Assembly (NCBI RefSeq): GCF_963678635.1
Contig: NW_026970757.1
Coordinates: forward strand, 1 to 34,681
Reading direction: 5' to 3'
Length of the DNA stretch: 34,681 nucleotides
From: Symsagittifera roscoffensis
Taxonomy: Eukaryota > Xenacoelomorpha > Acoela > Convolutidae
Shown here: in pieces, positions 9,452-16,825 of the stretch
Position numbering within the stretch: the stretch's first letter is position 1
How the letters are laid out: every line of letters begins with the position of its first letter
Notes under the pieces: model-generated
The model's database searches: none
What the model was told of the DNA's origin: nothing
The model's input: the letters and a program-made list of their open reading frames with translations, nothing else
Translations under genes and position numbers: made by a program

Positions 9452-10824
9452 TCGGAAGTCACTGGGGCTCTCGAGACGTCGTTAGTTCCTAGCATTATCA
9501 CCAACGTATCCAGGTGATCCTCGCTTTGGAATTCCATCATCTTGATGACCTGAGCCACTGAAGCTCCTCCAAAGGACAAAGTGGTCGTCTGACCATAGAC
9601 GAAGATCTCATTCAGATCCCTCACCAAACTGTCTCCTGGGGGAATCACCTGGTCGCTCGTAGCGGGGTTCCAGCTCAATTCATTCAGGCAGGCTCGAGGA
9701 TGCTCCGCAGCTACTTGCGTGAACTGGTGACGTGTCATCAGATTCTTCCTAATATCTACCACGCGGGACTTTTGATAGGTTCTGCCATGCGCAGTCCCCG
9801 AGGGCACTATCGTGTGGGGTGCTCGCTCCGAGCTATTAGATGACTGTTCACGACGCTGGGAAGGAACGATCCTACCCAATGTCCGTCCAGTGGTTCGGCT
9901 GATCTCATCCATCGTTGCTCTGGCCACTTGGTTGAACGATTCTTGGAACTGAGGAGCGAGGTAAGTGTCAGAAGGGTCTGGTATCGTGAACCTTTGACTA
10001 GAAGCAGACAGTCGTGTCTGCTGAGGAGCCTCGGGCTCTCTCGATGCACGTAAATCCAGAATCTCGGACCCTCTCGATACACACAGCTCCTGGGTTGTTG
10101 TCCCGGGGCGTGTGTCGTTGGATCCCTCCGAGGATCTCATGCTCGCGAGAACTTCCGGTGACACTTGGCTCACCTTCGCCATATACAGCTCCTTCAGGTG
10201 CTTCATTTCATCCTCCTTATAAGCCACCTGTAGATCTTCGTATTTCTTCTTCCATTCGTCTCTTTCTCGAGCTATTGCCCTATACTGCTGGAGTTTGGCA
10301 CACAGCTCGCTCTGATCTTTCTCCTTCTTTTCCAGCGTCTCGATCGCCTCCGACGTCTGGATCTCTATTTCACTCACCCTCACTTTCTTCGAAGGAGGAG
10401 CAGCTGTAGGAGAGTCGACTGAATGTGACGGGCATGGCCCATCACGTTGTCTCTTCGCTCCAATGAGTGGCTGCGCCGGTTGGACTGGTAAGGGCATCTC
10501 ACCTAGCCGGTGGTCCTTCTGTTCACCTAGTCCTGGCTCACGAGCCAGGTCGTGGCCAGACATTTCTCCACGCCTCCATCTCATCAGTCGGTTTCGGCCT
10601 CTCTCGGCGGTCCCGGACTCACCGAAGGCCAACATCAACACGACTTCCGTAGGGCAGTTCCCTCGACCCTCTCGTCCAAATGCATTAAGGAGTGCGACCA
10701 CAAACATCGCCAGCCCCAGGTCTTCTCGTGTGAAATCACAATCGATCAGCCGCTGATAGATCTCGTCTAGAGTCGCTCCTAGACTCGCTGAGAGGAATTC
10801 CATGAGTTCGTTCGTATCACCCAT
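9337..10824 (-). CDS. Element-borne SGNH (GDSL-type) hydrolase, N-terminal and core part
   Basis: First ORF after pol, 495 residues, ATG at 10824. Residues 1-90 look globular. Residues 124-150 hold two basic clusters (KRQR and PPSKKVRV) resembling a nuclear localisation signal, and 152-215 are a likely coiled coil. The C-terminal part is an SGNH hydrolase: IPPGDSLVRDL (block I, nucleophile Ser at about 399), LSFGGASVAQ (block II Gly), LVIMLGTNDVS (block III, GTND 446-449), and VVLCTIPKT as a following beta strand. Block V lies in the next ORF in the -1 frame. The family hydrolyses esters of lipids, carbohydrates or acetyl groups. Esterase domains are known in ORF1 of CR1 LINEs, but an SGNH enzyme after pol in an LTR element is unusual. 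Substrate and role are unknown. Confidence 0.78.
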   Translation of the reverse strand: MGDTNELMEFLSASLGATLDEIYQRLIDCDFTREDLGLAMFVVALLNAFGREGRGNCPTEVVLMLAFGESGTAERGRNRLMRWRRGEMSGHDLAREPGLGEQKDHRLGEMPLPVQPAQPLIGAKRQRDGPCPSHSVDSPTAAPPSKKVRVSEIEIQTSEAIETLEKKEKDQSELCAKLQQYRAIARERDEWKKKYEDLQVAYKEDEMKHLKELYMAKVSQVSPEVLASMRSSEGSNDTRPGTTTQELCVSRGSEILDLRASREPEAPQQTRLSASSQRFTIPDPSDTYLAPQFQESFNQVARATMDEISRTTGRTLGRIVPSQRREQSSNSSERAPHTIVPSGTAHGRTYQKSRVVDIRKNLMTRHQFTQVAAEHPRACLNELSWNPATSDQVIPPGDSLVRDLNEIFVYGQTTTLSFGGASVAQVIKMMEFQSEDHLDTLVIMLGTNDVSRAPVTSECKWEHLLVCLLNQLKEKYMPRFVVLCTIPKTRWWAPQ

Positions 10825-11298
10825 TTCTTATCGTGTTGATTCTTGCTGTCGTGTAGTGTCTTCCTGTCTCGTTTCGATTCAATGGATTCAATAAACAATT
10901 TTGATCAATCAAGATCTAAAAAAACAAGTCGCGACTTAAAACCATCATTTTGGATACAACATCATTCAACTCTTTAAAACTCTCCATTGAAATTCTCTTC
11001 TTAATTCTGATTTAAAATTTTAGCACCAATGTGGATCGTCCACCTTTATCTTTGTCAGTGTAGCACGAATGAGCGCTGTCACCTTGATGACCTGGAGTAC
11101 CCCAGGTCTTTTATGACACAAAACATAAAACATATCATAACAATAACATAACACATAAACACAAAAATATCACACGCCTATACTATCACATAAAAACATA
11201 ATCCCTAATACTGTACCTAAAACCTAACCTAATCTAAAACTTGACTCTTATTCTTTTCGAGTAACTTAATAAAAACCACTTATCGCCGAGCGCAATTC
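10825..11298 (-). other. AT-rich spacer between pol and the SGNH ORF
   Basis: This 474-base stretch has no ORF on the coding strand and separates pol from the extra genes, so the latter probably need their own mRNA. It contains a 7-bp hairpin (GACCTGG/CCAGGTC, 11089-11108) and, on the minus strand, a run of seven T followed by AG (10916-10924), about 90 bases before the ATG. That would suit a 3' splice site for a subgenomic transcript. Repeated CATAACA/CATAAAA words fill 11115-11200. Confidence 0.55.
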
Positions 11299-12720
11299 TT
11301 AGCATATGCTCAGATAGTATTTTTTATGTAAGTAAACTTCTATGTCAGTCTCTGAAAATATCACATGTAAAAGTGCGTACAACTCTCTCGGATGTAGCTT
11401 TCCCCTATTAGGATCGTATACTGGCAACGAGAGAGAGGTCACTCCTCTCTCAACCAAAAAATCCCTAAGTCGAGTCAAGGCCAATAACAAGCTCTTTGGA
11501 TCTACGTGTTGCCTATCAGTGGCCTTGGTAACCAGGAAACACAAATATTTCCCTGGTATCTGTGATGCAACAGGGGGCAGCGCTATCATCCCTCCCACAC
11601 CAGGCCTCTGTTTCCATAAAAACTCGATGTTCTTATACTCTCTTTTGAAATCAGCCGCTAGTGCTGTTTTGAAGCTTACGTCCGCGGTTATCGCTATAGC
11701 GCACGTGCGTTCCGTGAGTATGAAATCGCTGTCCGTTATGACGATATTGTTTGAATAATGGTTCGGTGGATCAAAATACGATTCAAAGATTCGTCCAAAA
11801 GGTGGTTTTTTAGCATTCTCGCCCTCTGTCTCTAGTTCTCCGGTTTCTCTTGCCGCTTTCAATTTTTTTATTATCAGATTTTCGGTGTGGGTGAGTCCTA
11901 CCCCCACTCCCCGGACAAAAATATCCATCGACGTCCCCGTCGATCGCCCAAAGTCTAGGAGATCGAGGTTGGATTGTGGAACACGTAGAAGACCATCTGG
12001 GGCAACCCAGTTGGACTCGGTATTGTCATGACTGATAAATTTGATGCAGTCTTTATCGACGTCCTGAATCGTCAGGATCGTCTCTTTTGGATCTGTCGGC
12101 AGATCATCGAGCCATTCGAGTACGCGCAAGTTTGTTAGTTCTTGCTCATGAGTCTGTTCCGCTTCTGGTTCGAACTCCACTTCCGGTTCTGATCGATCTT
12201 CGATCCAATCTTGATCCATATCATTCACCAAGTCGATTTCTTCTAGCATCGCCACTTCGTCCAGTCCCACTAGCGAGTCCATGACATCACTTACAACTAT
12301 CCTGTCCACGACGAAATCCTCGCCGTACGGATTGTATTTCTTCTCGTTTTTTCCTCTCTTGCTCTGGCGTGTTTCCATAGTGAGAGGAAAGTCAGGCTGT
12401 ATTCCTTTGTCAATTTCGATTTGTTCCGGGCAGTCCCAGTCTTCCTCGGTATAAGATAGAGTTTCATCGTCCACCTCTACTCGCTCGGTCAACTCGAGGT
12501 CCAGTGGTAGGTTGCAATCGTCCACCACCTCATTCCCGTCGTTTTTGTCGCGAGTACCCCTTTCATTCACTTCACAAGCAGGATCCACTATCAAATAGTC
12601 TCCCTCTTGCATGTCCGCTGGGATGCACCAATCCTCTGACGAGGCATTGTGTGGTTTGATATTTTCGTAATGAGCTGCTCTTCCAGTGCTCAATCGATAA
12701 AAACGACCTCCTTGGTGCAC
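11299..12720 (-). CDS. Pol C-terminal extension: integrase GPF end plus macro-like domain
   Basis: This 473-residue frame continues pol in the same phase after a single TAA at 12751-12753. The bases just upstream of its first Met still encode the WRGPF motif of the integrase C-terminal (GPY/F) module, and residues 1-25 finish it. Residues 40-240 are acidic and probably disordered. Residues about 323-467 resemble a macro (ADP-ribose-binding) domain: CAIAITADVSFKTALAADF matches the first strand and helix, GVGG a ligand loop, KYLCFLVTK the central strand, then LTRLRDFLVERGVTSLSLP and VIFSETDIEVYLH. The usual IGCGLD-type loop is replaced by VYDPNRGKLHP, so ADP-ribose hydrolysis is doubtful. A copy of the polypurine core lies at 11907-11917. 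Such a domain could counter host ADP-ribosylation, but that is a guess. Confidence 0.72.
   Translation of the reverse strand: MHQGGRFYRLSTGRAAHYENIKPHNASSEDWCIPADMQEGDYLIVDPACEVNERGTRDKNDGNEVVDDCNLPLDLELTERVEVDDETLSYTEEDWDCPEQIEIDKGIQPDFPLTMETRQSKRGKNEKKYNPYGEDFVVDRIVVSDVMDSLVGLDEVAMLEEIDLVNDMDQDWIEDRSEPEVEFEPEAEQTHEQELTNLRVLEWLDDLPTDPKETILTIQDVDKDCIKFISHDNTESNWVAPDGLLRVPQSNLDLLDFGRSTGTSMDIFVRGVGVGLTHTENLIIKKLKAARETGELETEGENAKKPPFGRIFESYFDPPNHYSNNIVITDSDFILTERTCAIAITADVSFKTALAADFKREYKNIEFLWKQRPGVGGMIALPPVASQIPGKYLCFLVTKATDRQHVDPKSLLLALTRLRDFLVERGVTSLSLPVYDPNRGKLHPRELYALLHVIFSETDIEVYLHKKYYLSIC
11907..11944 (-). promoter_or_regulatory. Candidate central polypurine tract with hairpin
   Basis: The exact 11-base core of the 3' polypurine tract (TGTCCGGGGAG on the minus strand, plus 11907-11917) recurs here and is followed by more purine (TGGGGGTAGG). 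Nine bases before it is a hairpin, stem ATCGACG/CGTCGAT with loop TCCC on the plus strand (11927-11944). Its shape equals the hairpin at the 3' tract, with different but still pairing bases. The site lies close to the physical middle of the 24.2-kb element. Its use as a second priming site is inferred, not shown. Confidence 0.5.
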
Positions 12721-12750
12721 TTCTGTTATCTGAAATGGACCACGCCATTT

Positions 12751-15700
12751 TTAAAATAATTTCTTGGTTCCTTTTGGTGGAACCACTTCCTGGAACACCC
12801 AAACGTAGTCGCCAACTGAGTAGGCTTTCGCATCAGCTGTCCTTTTATCAAACCTCCTTTTTTGTCTAATTTGCGTCTGTTGCGTATTCCTCCTGCATAA
12901 GTCATTGAGGTCCTGCTGTCTTCTAATAACATCCCGCACGTACGTCTGCGGTGCTGTCCTCTTCCCCTCATATTCAGGGTAGAAAAACGTCAACGGGAGC
13001 GCTTTTTCATGACCCGTTAACATCATGTGCGGACTTATTCCCGTGGTGGAATGCTCCGTGCTGTTGTAAGCACCCATCACTTGCGGCAAGTGCTTGTCCC
13101 AGTCATCCATGTAACGCGAGCAGTAGACTCTCAGCATGGATACCAGTGTGCGGTTTTGCCTCTCGACTAGGCCATTCGTTTGCGGATGATAAGTGGTCGA
13201 GTGGGCCTGCGCTACCAGCGACCTTTTCATCAACTCCTTCGTGAGATCACCCACGAATGCTTTGCCATTGTCTGATTGGAACGTGATGGGGCAGCCATGC
13301 CTCGCTATCCACACATTTATCAAATGATCACATGTTTCTTCCGCCGATGCTGTCATGCAGGGTGCTGCTTCCGCATACTTCGTAAAATGGTCGATCATTA
13401 CCAGCACCTGATTATAGCCCGTTTCTGTCATGCAGATTTTCTGATGATCAATTTGCACCACTTCGTTGAAACCTGACGACTCTATTGACTGTAGGGGGAA
13501 CCTTAGTTTCCTGGGATCCTTCGCCTGCTGACATGACAGGCATGCGGCGATCCACTCCTCACAAGCCTTTTTCAATCCCGGCCATTCGAATCGTTTCTGT
13601 ATCCTGTTATACACTTTGTCCACGCCTTGATGGCCCATCTGATCATGTGAGCGAAAGAGCAATTCGGTCTGGTACAACTGTGGTAACACTATTGAATTGT
13701 ATTTATAGAGGACCTTGTCCTCCTCTTTTCGCTTGCAGGCAACGATTCCGTCCTTATTCAGGTACAACAAGTCGTTTCGCTTCAGGTAGAATTGCTTCAA
13801 GATCTTGTAGCTGTCTTCTTCCAAGTCTCCCTTGTCAGGTGCTCCATTCTCGATCCATCTCTTCAGACTGCTCGTCATTCTATCATTTCGTTGAGCCCTT
13901 AGGAGATCCGACAGCCTGTACCTGGCTTTCAAATACGTCTTTACCACGTTCATTTGCCCACTCATTATCTCCGGAGCATGAGCATCGCCTATCAACTTGA
14001 CACACCATATCTTTTTCAAAGGCGTAGCTTCCTGCACCTGCACAGATGGTTCCAGATTGGTACGGACGACCGTACCGTGTGGCAGCAATCTGGTTGGGTG
14101 TTTCGAAACTGCTATCAGCTCGAGCTCGTCTGCGGCATTATCTACCACAGTGCCCTCTTCATCTGAGGTGTATCTGTCCCTGTCTGGATCCTGATGTGTT
14201 TCTCGGTCCAGCCCACGCTGCTTCCAGTCTACCAATAAGGAGTGGATTGCGATCTCTGACATATCGGAATTGGAAGTTGTTTCAGACGTGTTGTCCCAGG
14301 ACTGGGGCCTCGAGTCAACACTTGAGTCGACTGATTCCTCAACATCATATTCCAAGTTGTCTGAGATGTTTCTCGACTCCCCGGACAAAGTTCTGTCCCT
14401 AGGTGGTCTCGTCAACCTCTCCCCGGACAAGTCCTCCTGCACGGGCTCAAAGGTGTCTGACTCCTCAGACGAGTCGTCCTTGACTGGCTCGAAGGTATCA
14501 GACTCCCCGGACATTGTCTCGTCCACGGACGAACAATCTGGGCTCGGCTCGTATTCTTCTTTTGCATCCGTGAAATGCACTCTCCTCGTGAAGCTAGATT
14601 TCGACCTGATCCTGACTTCCTCAGTAGTTTGGTTCTGATCGAGTGTTCCATATTCAGTGAACGAAGTTCTCAACAAGACCTCCTTCGGCATCGAGCTCAC
14701 CAGCTGGTTGACAATCGACCTGCAATCCCGTTCAACGCCTCGGCTGCAAATGGACACTGGCCTCTTCTCTGTTCTCTCGGTGACAGTCAACCGCTGCATG
14801 GTCTCCATCCATTCACGATCATGCCTATCCACTTCCCTGTCCAACAAGTCACGGAGCTTTCCCATGACGTCCGGCGCCACGTTCACCGTCCTGTTCAATA
14901 GAGCCATGCTGTTTATACCTAATCTGGTAAGTTCTTGCAGCACCAAGTTGGATCGAACTAGCAGATCCAACGGAACGGGCTCGCCTCTGGCTAAAAGCTT
15001 TATCTCCGCGGCCGTCTCCACTGGAAGGTCAGGGTGTCCGGGTATAGGATGCCCTGACTTGTCTAACCACCTAGTAAGTGGCAGTTTGTCGTAGGTTTCT
15101 TTGTCCAGAAAGGAAAACCCGTCTTTGATCTCTGATTGGTTAGCCTGTTTATCCTCGAGGCGCTCATAAAATTCTGTCTTTTTACTGAGGCTATCTGCGT
15201 TCTGATGCTTGTCACGGGTACGGTGCTCTATGATCATGTGGTATCCATCCAGGCGCACGATCCAACGACCAATATAACTTTGGTCCATCGAATAGGTTTT
15301 CAGCCAGGCAAGGGCACGATTATCCACACGTAACTTGAAGGGAGCACTCCCCAAGTAGGCCCTGTATTTTTCCACGAAAGTGATCACCGCAAACATCTGC
15401 GCTTTTGGTGCGCCGTACTTCATTTCAGTATCACTCAGGACTTTACTCCCGTAGGCTATCGGACGAAGAACCGTTCTCCCGTTCCACTCCTGCTCCTGGT
15501 GAAGTATGCCCGATATCGCAACCACTGATGCATCCGTGTCCAGCACGAACATCCCCTTCTCTGTCGGCATGCCGAGGACCGGTGTCTCGCAAAGTTCACG
15601 TTTGATGTTTTCAAATGAAACTTGCGCCTCATCAGTCCAGGTGAACTTTTTGCCCTTGTTTCTCATCAACCTCTGCATGGGGTATATTTTGTCAGTATAC

Positions 15701-16083
15701 CCCTTGATGAACTCTCGATAATAATTAGTGAATCCCAAAAAACTCATCAGCTGTGTATCTGTCCTAGGTGCCTTCCAGGTCAGCACCGCTTCAACCGCTT
15801 CGGGATCTGGTCTCACTCCATGTTTGTCAACCAGGCGGCCCAGATACTTTATGGAATCCCTGAGGATTTCACACTTAGAGGGTTTACATTTCAGACCTGC
15901 CTGCTTCATGCAAGAAAACACCTCCTCCAACCTCTCTATGTGGTCTTCTAAGGTTGGTGTTGCAATCACGACATCATCGACATAACACATAATGAGATGC
16001 CCGTATTTCTTAGTGACGCTCGTGAGTGCCTGGGCCATCAGTCGCTGGAATGTGGCCGTCGCGGTGCACAATCCGAATGGCAT
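12751..16083 (-). CDS. pol: Pol: reverse transcriptase (rest), RNase H, linker, integrase
   Basis: The 1110-residue frame starts just after an in-frame TGA and continues the RT. RT: RMPFGLC region, then YVDD (34-37) catalytic box. RNase H: D184 (LDTDAS), D254 (RVDNRA), D297 (NADSLSK); the usual acidic residue of the second motif is Q229 (APKAQMF). Residues about 300-800 are a long linker, partly related to the hydrophilic spacers of such elements, with three SGES/SGER repeats (524-570). Integrase: zinc-binding H...H...CxxC (813-851), catalytic D879, D938 and E974 with 35 residues between the last two. It ends at TAA (12751) just before the GPY/F module. Acts in the virus-like particle (DNA synthesis) and nucleus (integration). 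Together with the stops and frameshifts around it, the copy is probably not autonomous. Confidence 0.92.
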   Translation of the reverse strand: MPFGLCTATATFQRLMAQALTSVTKKYGHLIMCYVDDVVIATPTLEDHIERLEEVFSCMKQAGLKCKPSKCEILRDSIKYLGRLVDKHGVRPDPEAVEAVLTWKAPRTDTQLMSFLGFTNYYREFIKGYTDKIYPMQRLMRNKGKKFTWTDEAQVSFENIKRELCETPVLGMPTEKGMFVLDTDASVVAISGILHQEQEWNGRTVLRPIAYGSKVLSDTEMKYGAPKAQMFAVITFVEKYRAYLGSAPFKLRVDNRALAWLKTYSMDQSYIGRWIVRLDGYHMIIEHRTRDKHQNADSLSKKTEFYERLEDKQANQSEIKDGFSFLDKETYDKLPLTRWLDKSGHPIPGHPDLPVETAAEIKLLARGEPVPLDLLVRSNLVLQELTRLGINSMALLNRTVNVAPDVMGKLRDLLDREVDRHDREWMETMQRLTVTERTEKRPVSICSRGVERDCRSIVNQLVSSMPKEVLLRTSFTEYGTLDQNQTTEEVRIRSKSSFTRRVHFTDAKEEYEPSPDCSSVDETMSGESDTFEPVKDDSSEESDTFEPVQEDLSGERLTRPPRDRTLSGESRNISDNLEYDVEESVDSSVDSRPQSWDNTSETTSNSDMSEIAIHSLLVDWKQRGLDRETHQDPDRDRYTSDEEGTVVDNAADELELIAVSKHPTRLLPHGTVVRTNLEPSVQVQEATPLKKIWCVKLIGDAHAPEIMSGQMNVVKTYLKARYRLSDLLRAQRNDRMTSSLKRWIENGAPDKGDLEEDSYKILKQFYLKRNDLLYLNKDGIVACKRKEEDKVLYKYNSIVLPQLYQTELLFRSHDQMGHQGVDKVYNRIQKRFEWPGLKKACEEWIAACLSCQQAKDPRKLRFPLQSIESSGFNEVVQIDHQKICMTETGYNQVLVMIDHFTKYAEAAPCMTASAEETCDHLINVWIARHGCPITFQSDNGKAFVGDLTKELMKRSLVAQAHSTTYHPQTNGLVERQNRTLVSMLRVYCSRYMDDWDKHLPQVMGAYNSTEHSTTGISPHMMLTGHEKALPLTFFYPEYEGKRTAPQTYVRDVIRRQQDLNDLCRRNTQQTQIRQKRRFDKRTADAKAYSVGDYVWVFQEVVPPKGTKKLF
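14377..14513 (-). repeat. Three internal copies of the polypurine core within pol
   Basis: The 11-mer CTCCCCGGACA (TGTCCGGGGAG on the coding strand) occurs at 14377-14387, 14419-14429 and 14503-14513, encoding part of LSGES, LSGER and MSGES. All three are identical at synonymous sites, while the ESDTFEPV peptide repeated nearby uses different codons in its two copies. A short inverted repeat (GGAC...GTCC or GACA..TGTC) precedes each core. Confidence 0.7.
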
Positions 16084-16089
16084 CCTCTT

Positions 16090-16548
16090 TCACTGGAACA
16101 ATCCCAGCTCACACGCGAAGCCTGTTTTCTCTCGATCTTGCTTTCTGAGTGGCACTTGCCAGAACGCAGAGCCCAAATCCAACGTCGTGAAGAACTTCGC
16201 GTCTCCCAGCTTGGATAGGCTCTCATCGATGCGGGGAATCGGGTATGCGTCCTTTATAGTCACTGCGTTCAGATAACGGAAATCACAACAAAATCTGAGT
16301 TGTCCCCCTTTCTTTTTCGCCATGACCACGCCACAAGCCCATGGGGACTTCGACGGCTCGATCATGTCGTACTCCATTAACATCTCGATCTCCTTCCTAC
16401 ACGCTTCTGACTTGTTTGGGGTCATTCTTCTCGCCCCTTCCCTATGAGGTACCGAGCCCTCTTCTATCTCAATCTCGTGTTCTACAAAATTACAACAACC
16501 TATGTCGGCCTTATGCTTCGAAAAAACGTCTGCGTTCCGATTTAGCAC
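16090..16548 (-). pseudogene. pol: Reverse transcriptase N-terminal piece
   Basis: The 152-residue frame contains the start of the Ty3-type RT: HEIEIEEGSVPHREGARRM, a run ending WACGVVMAKKKGG, LRFCCDFRYLNAVT, YPIPRID and FFTTLDLGSAFWQVPL, the last including the first catalytic aspartate of motif A. It ends at TGA (16090-16092), in a position where related RTs keep an aromatic residue, and the same frame goes straight on into the 1110-residue ORF. The apparent start is a GTG; the frame is open upstream to about 16609. A nonsense mutation is the simplest reading; readthrough is the alternative. Confidence 0.85.
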
Positions 16549-16825
16549 CGCTCTGAGCGAATCTAGTTCTTTGTCTGATATTTTACCCTTCAGATGTTCA
16601 TCTCAGGTAAGACAGGTTTATTCGCTGCTTACTCTGCTTCCGTCGGCCTCTCAGGAAAGTTGGAACAACTAGACAGCCCATCATCTGTTTCCGACTTCCT
16701 TGAAAACAATTTCCTAGAAGATTTCAATTCATTCACTCTCCTCATTATACATTCTTGGTTCGCATGCAATGGACATTTAGTTACATCAAACTTTTTCAAG
16801 TTCTCCACACTCTGAAAGTCTGTGT
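16549..16825 (-). pseudogene. Damaged stretch between protease and RT
   Basis: The protein-coding signal between protease and RT crosses frames here. From about 16835 to 16629 the sense frame is the one reading NTDFQSVENLKKFDVTKCPL and ending PTEAE before an in-frame TAA (16629-16631). About 25 bases further on, near 16605, the sense frame changes again to LKGKISDKELDSLRAVLN, which runs into the RT. Together with the change at about 16835 this is one stop and two frame changes within 230 bases. No splice sites would repair the frame, so mutation is the likely cause. Confidence 0.7.

Noticed and set aside
16600-16635. Mini-intron explaining the frame change (GTAAG...GAG, 31 bases)
   Set aside because: Removing it would create a stop codon, and it is too short for a normal intron.
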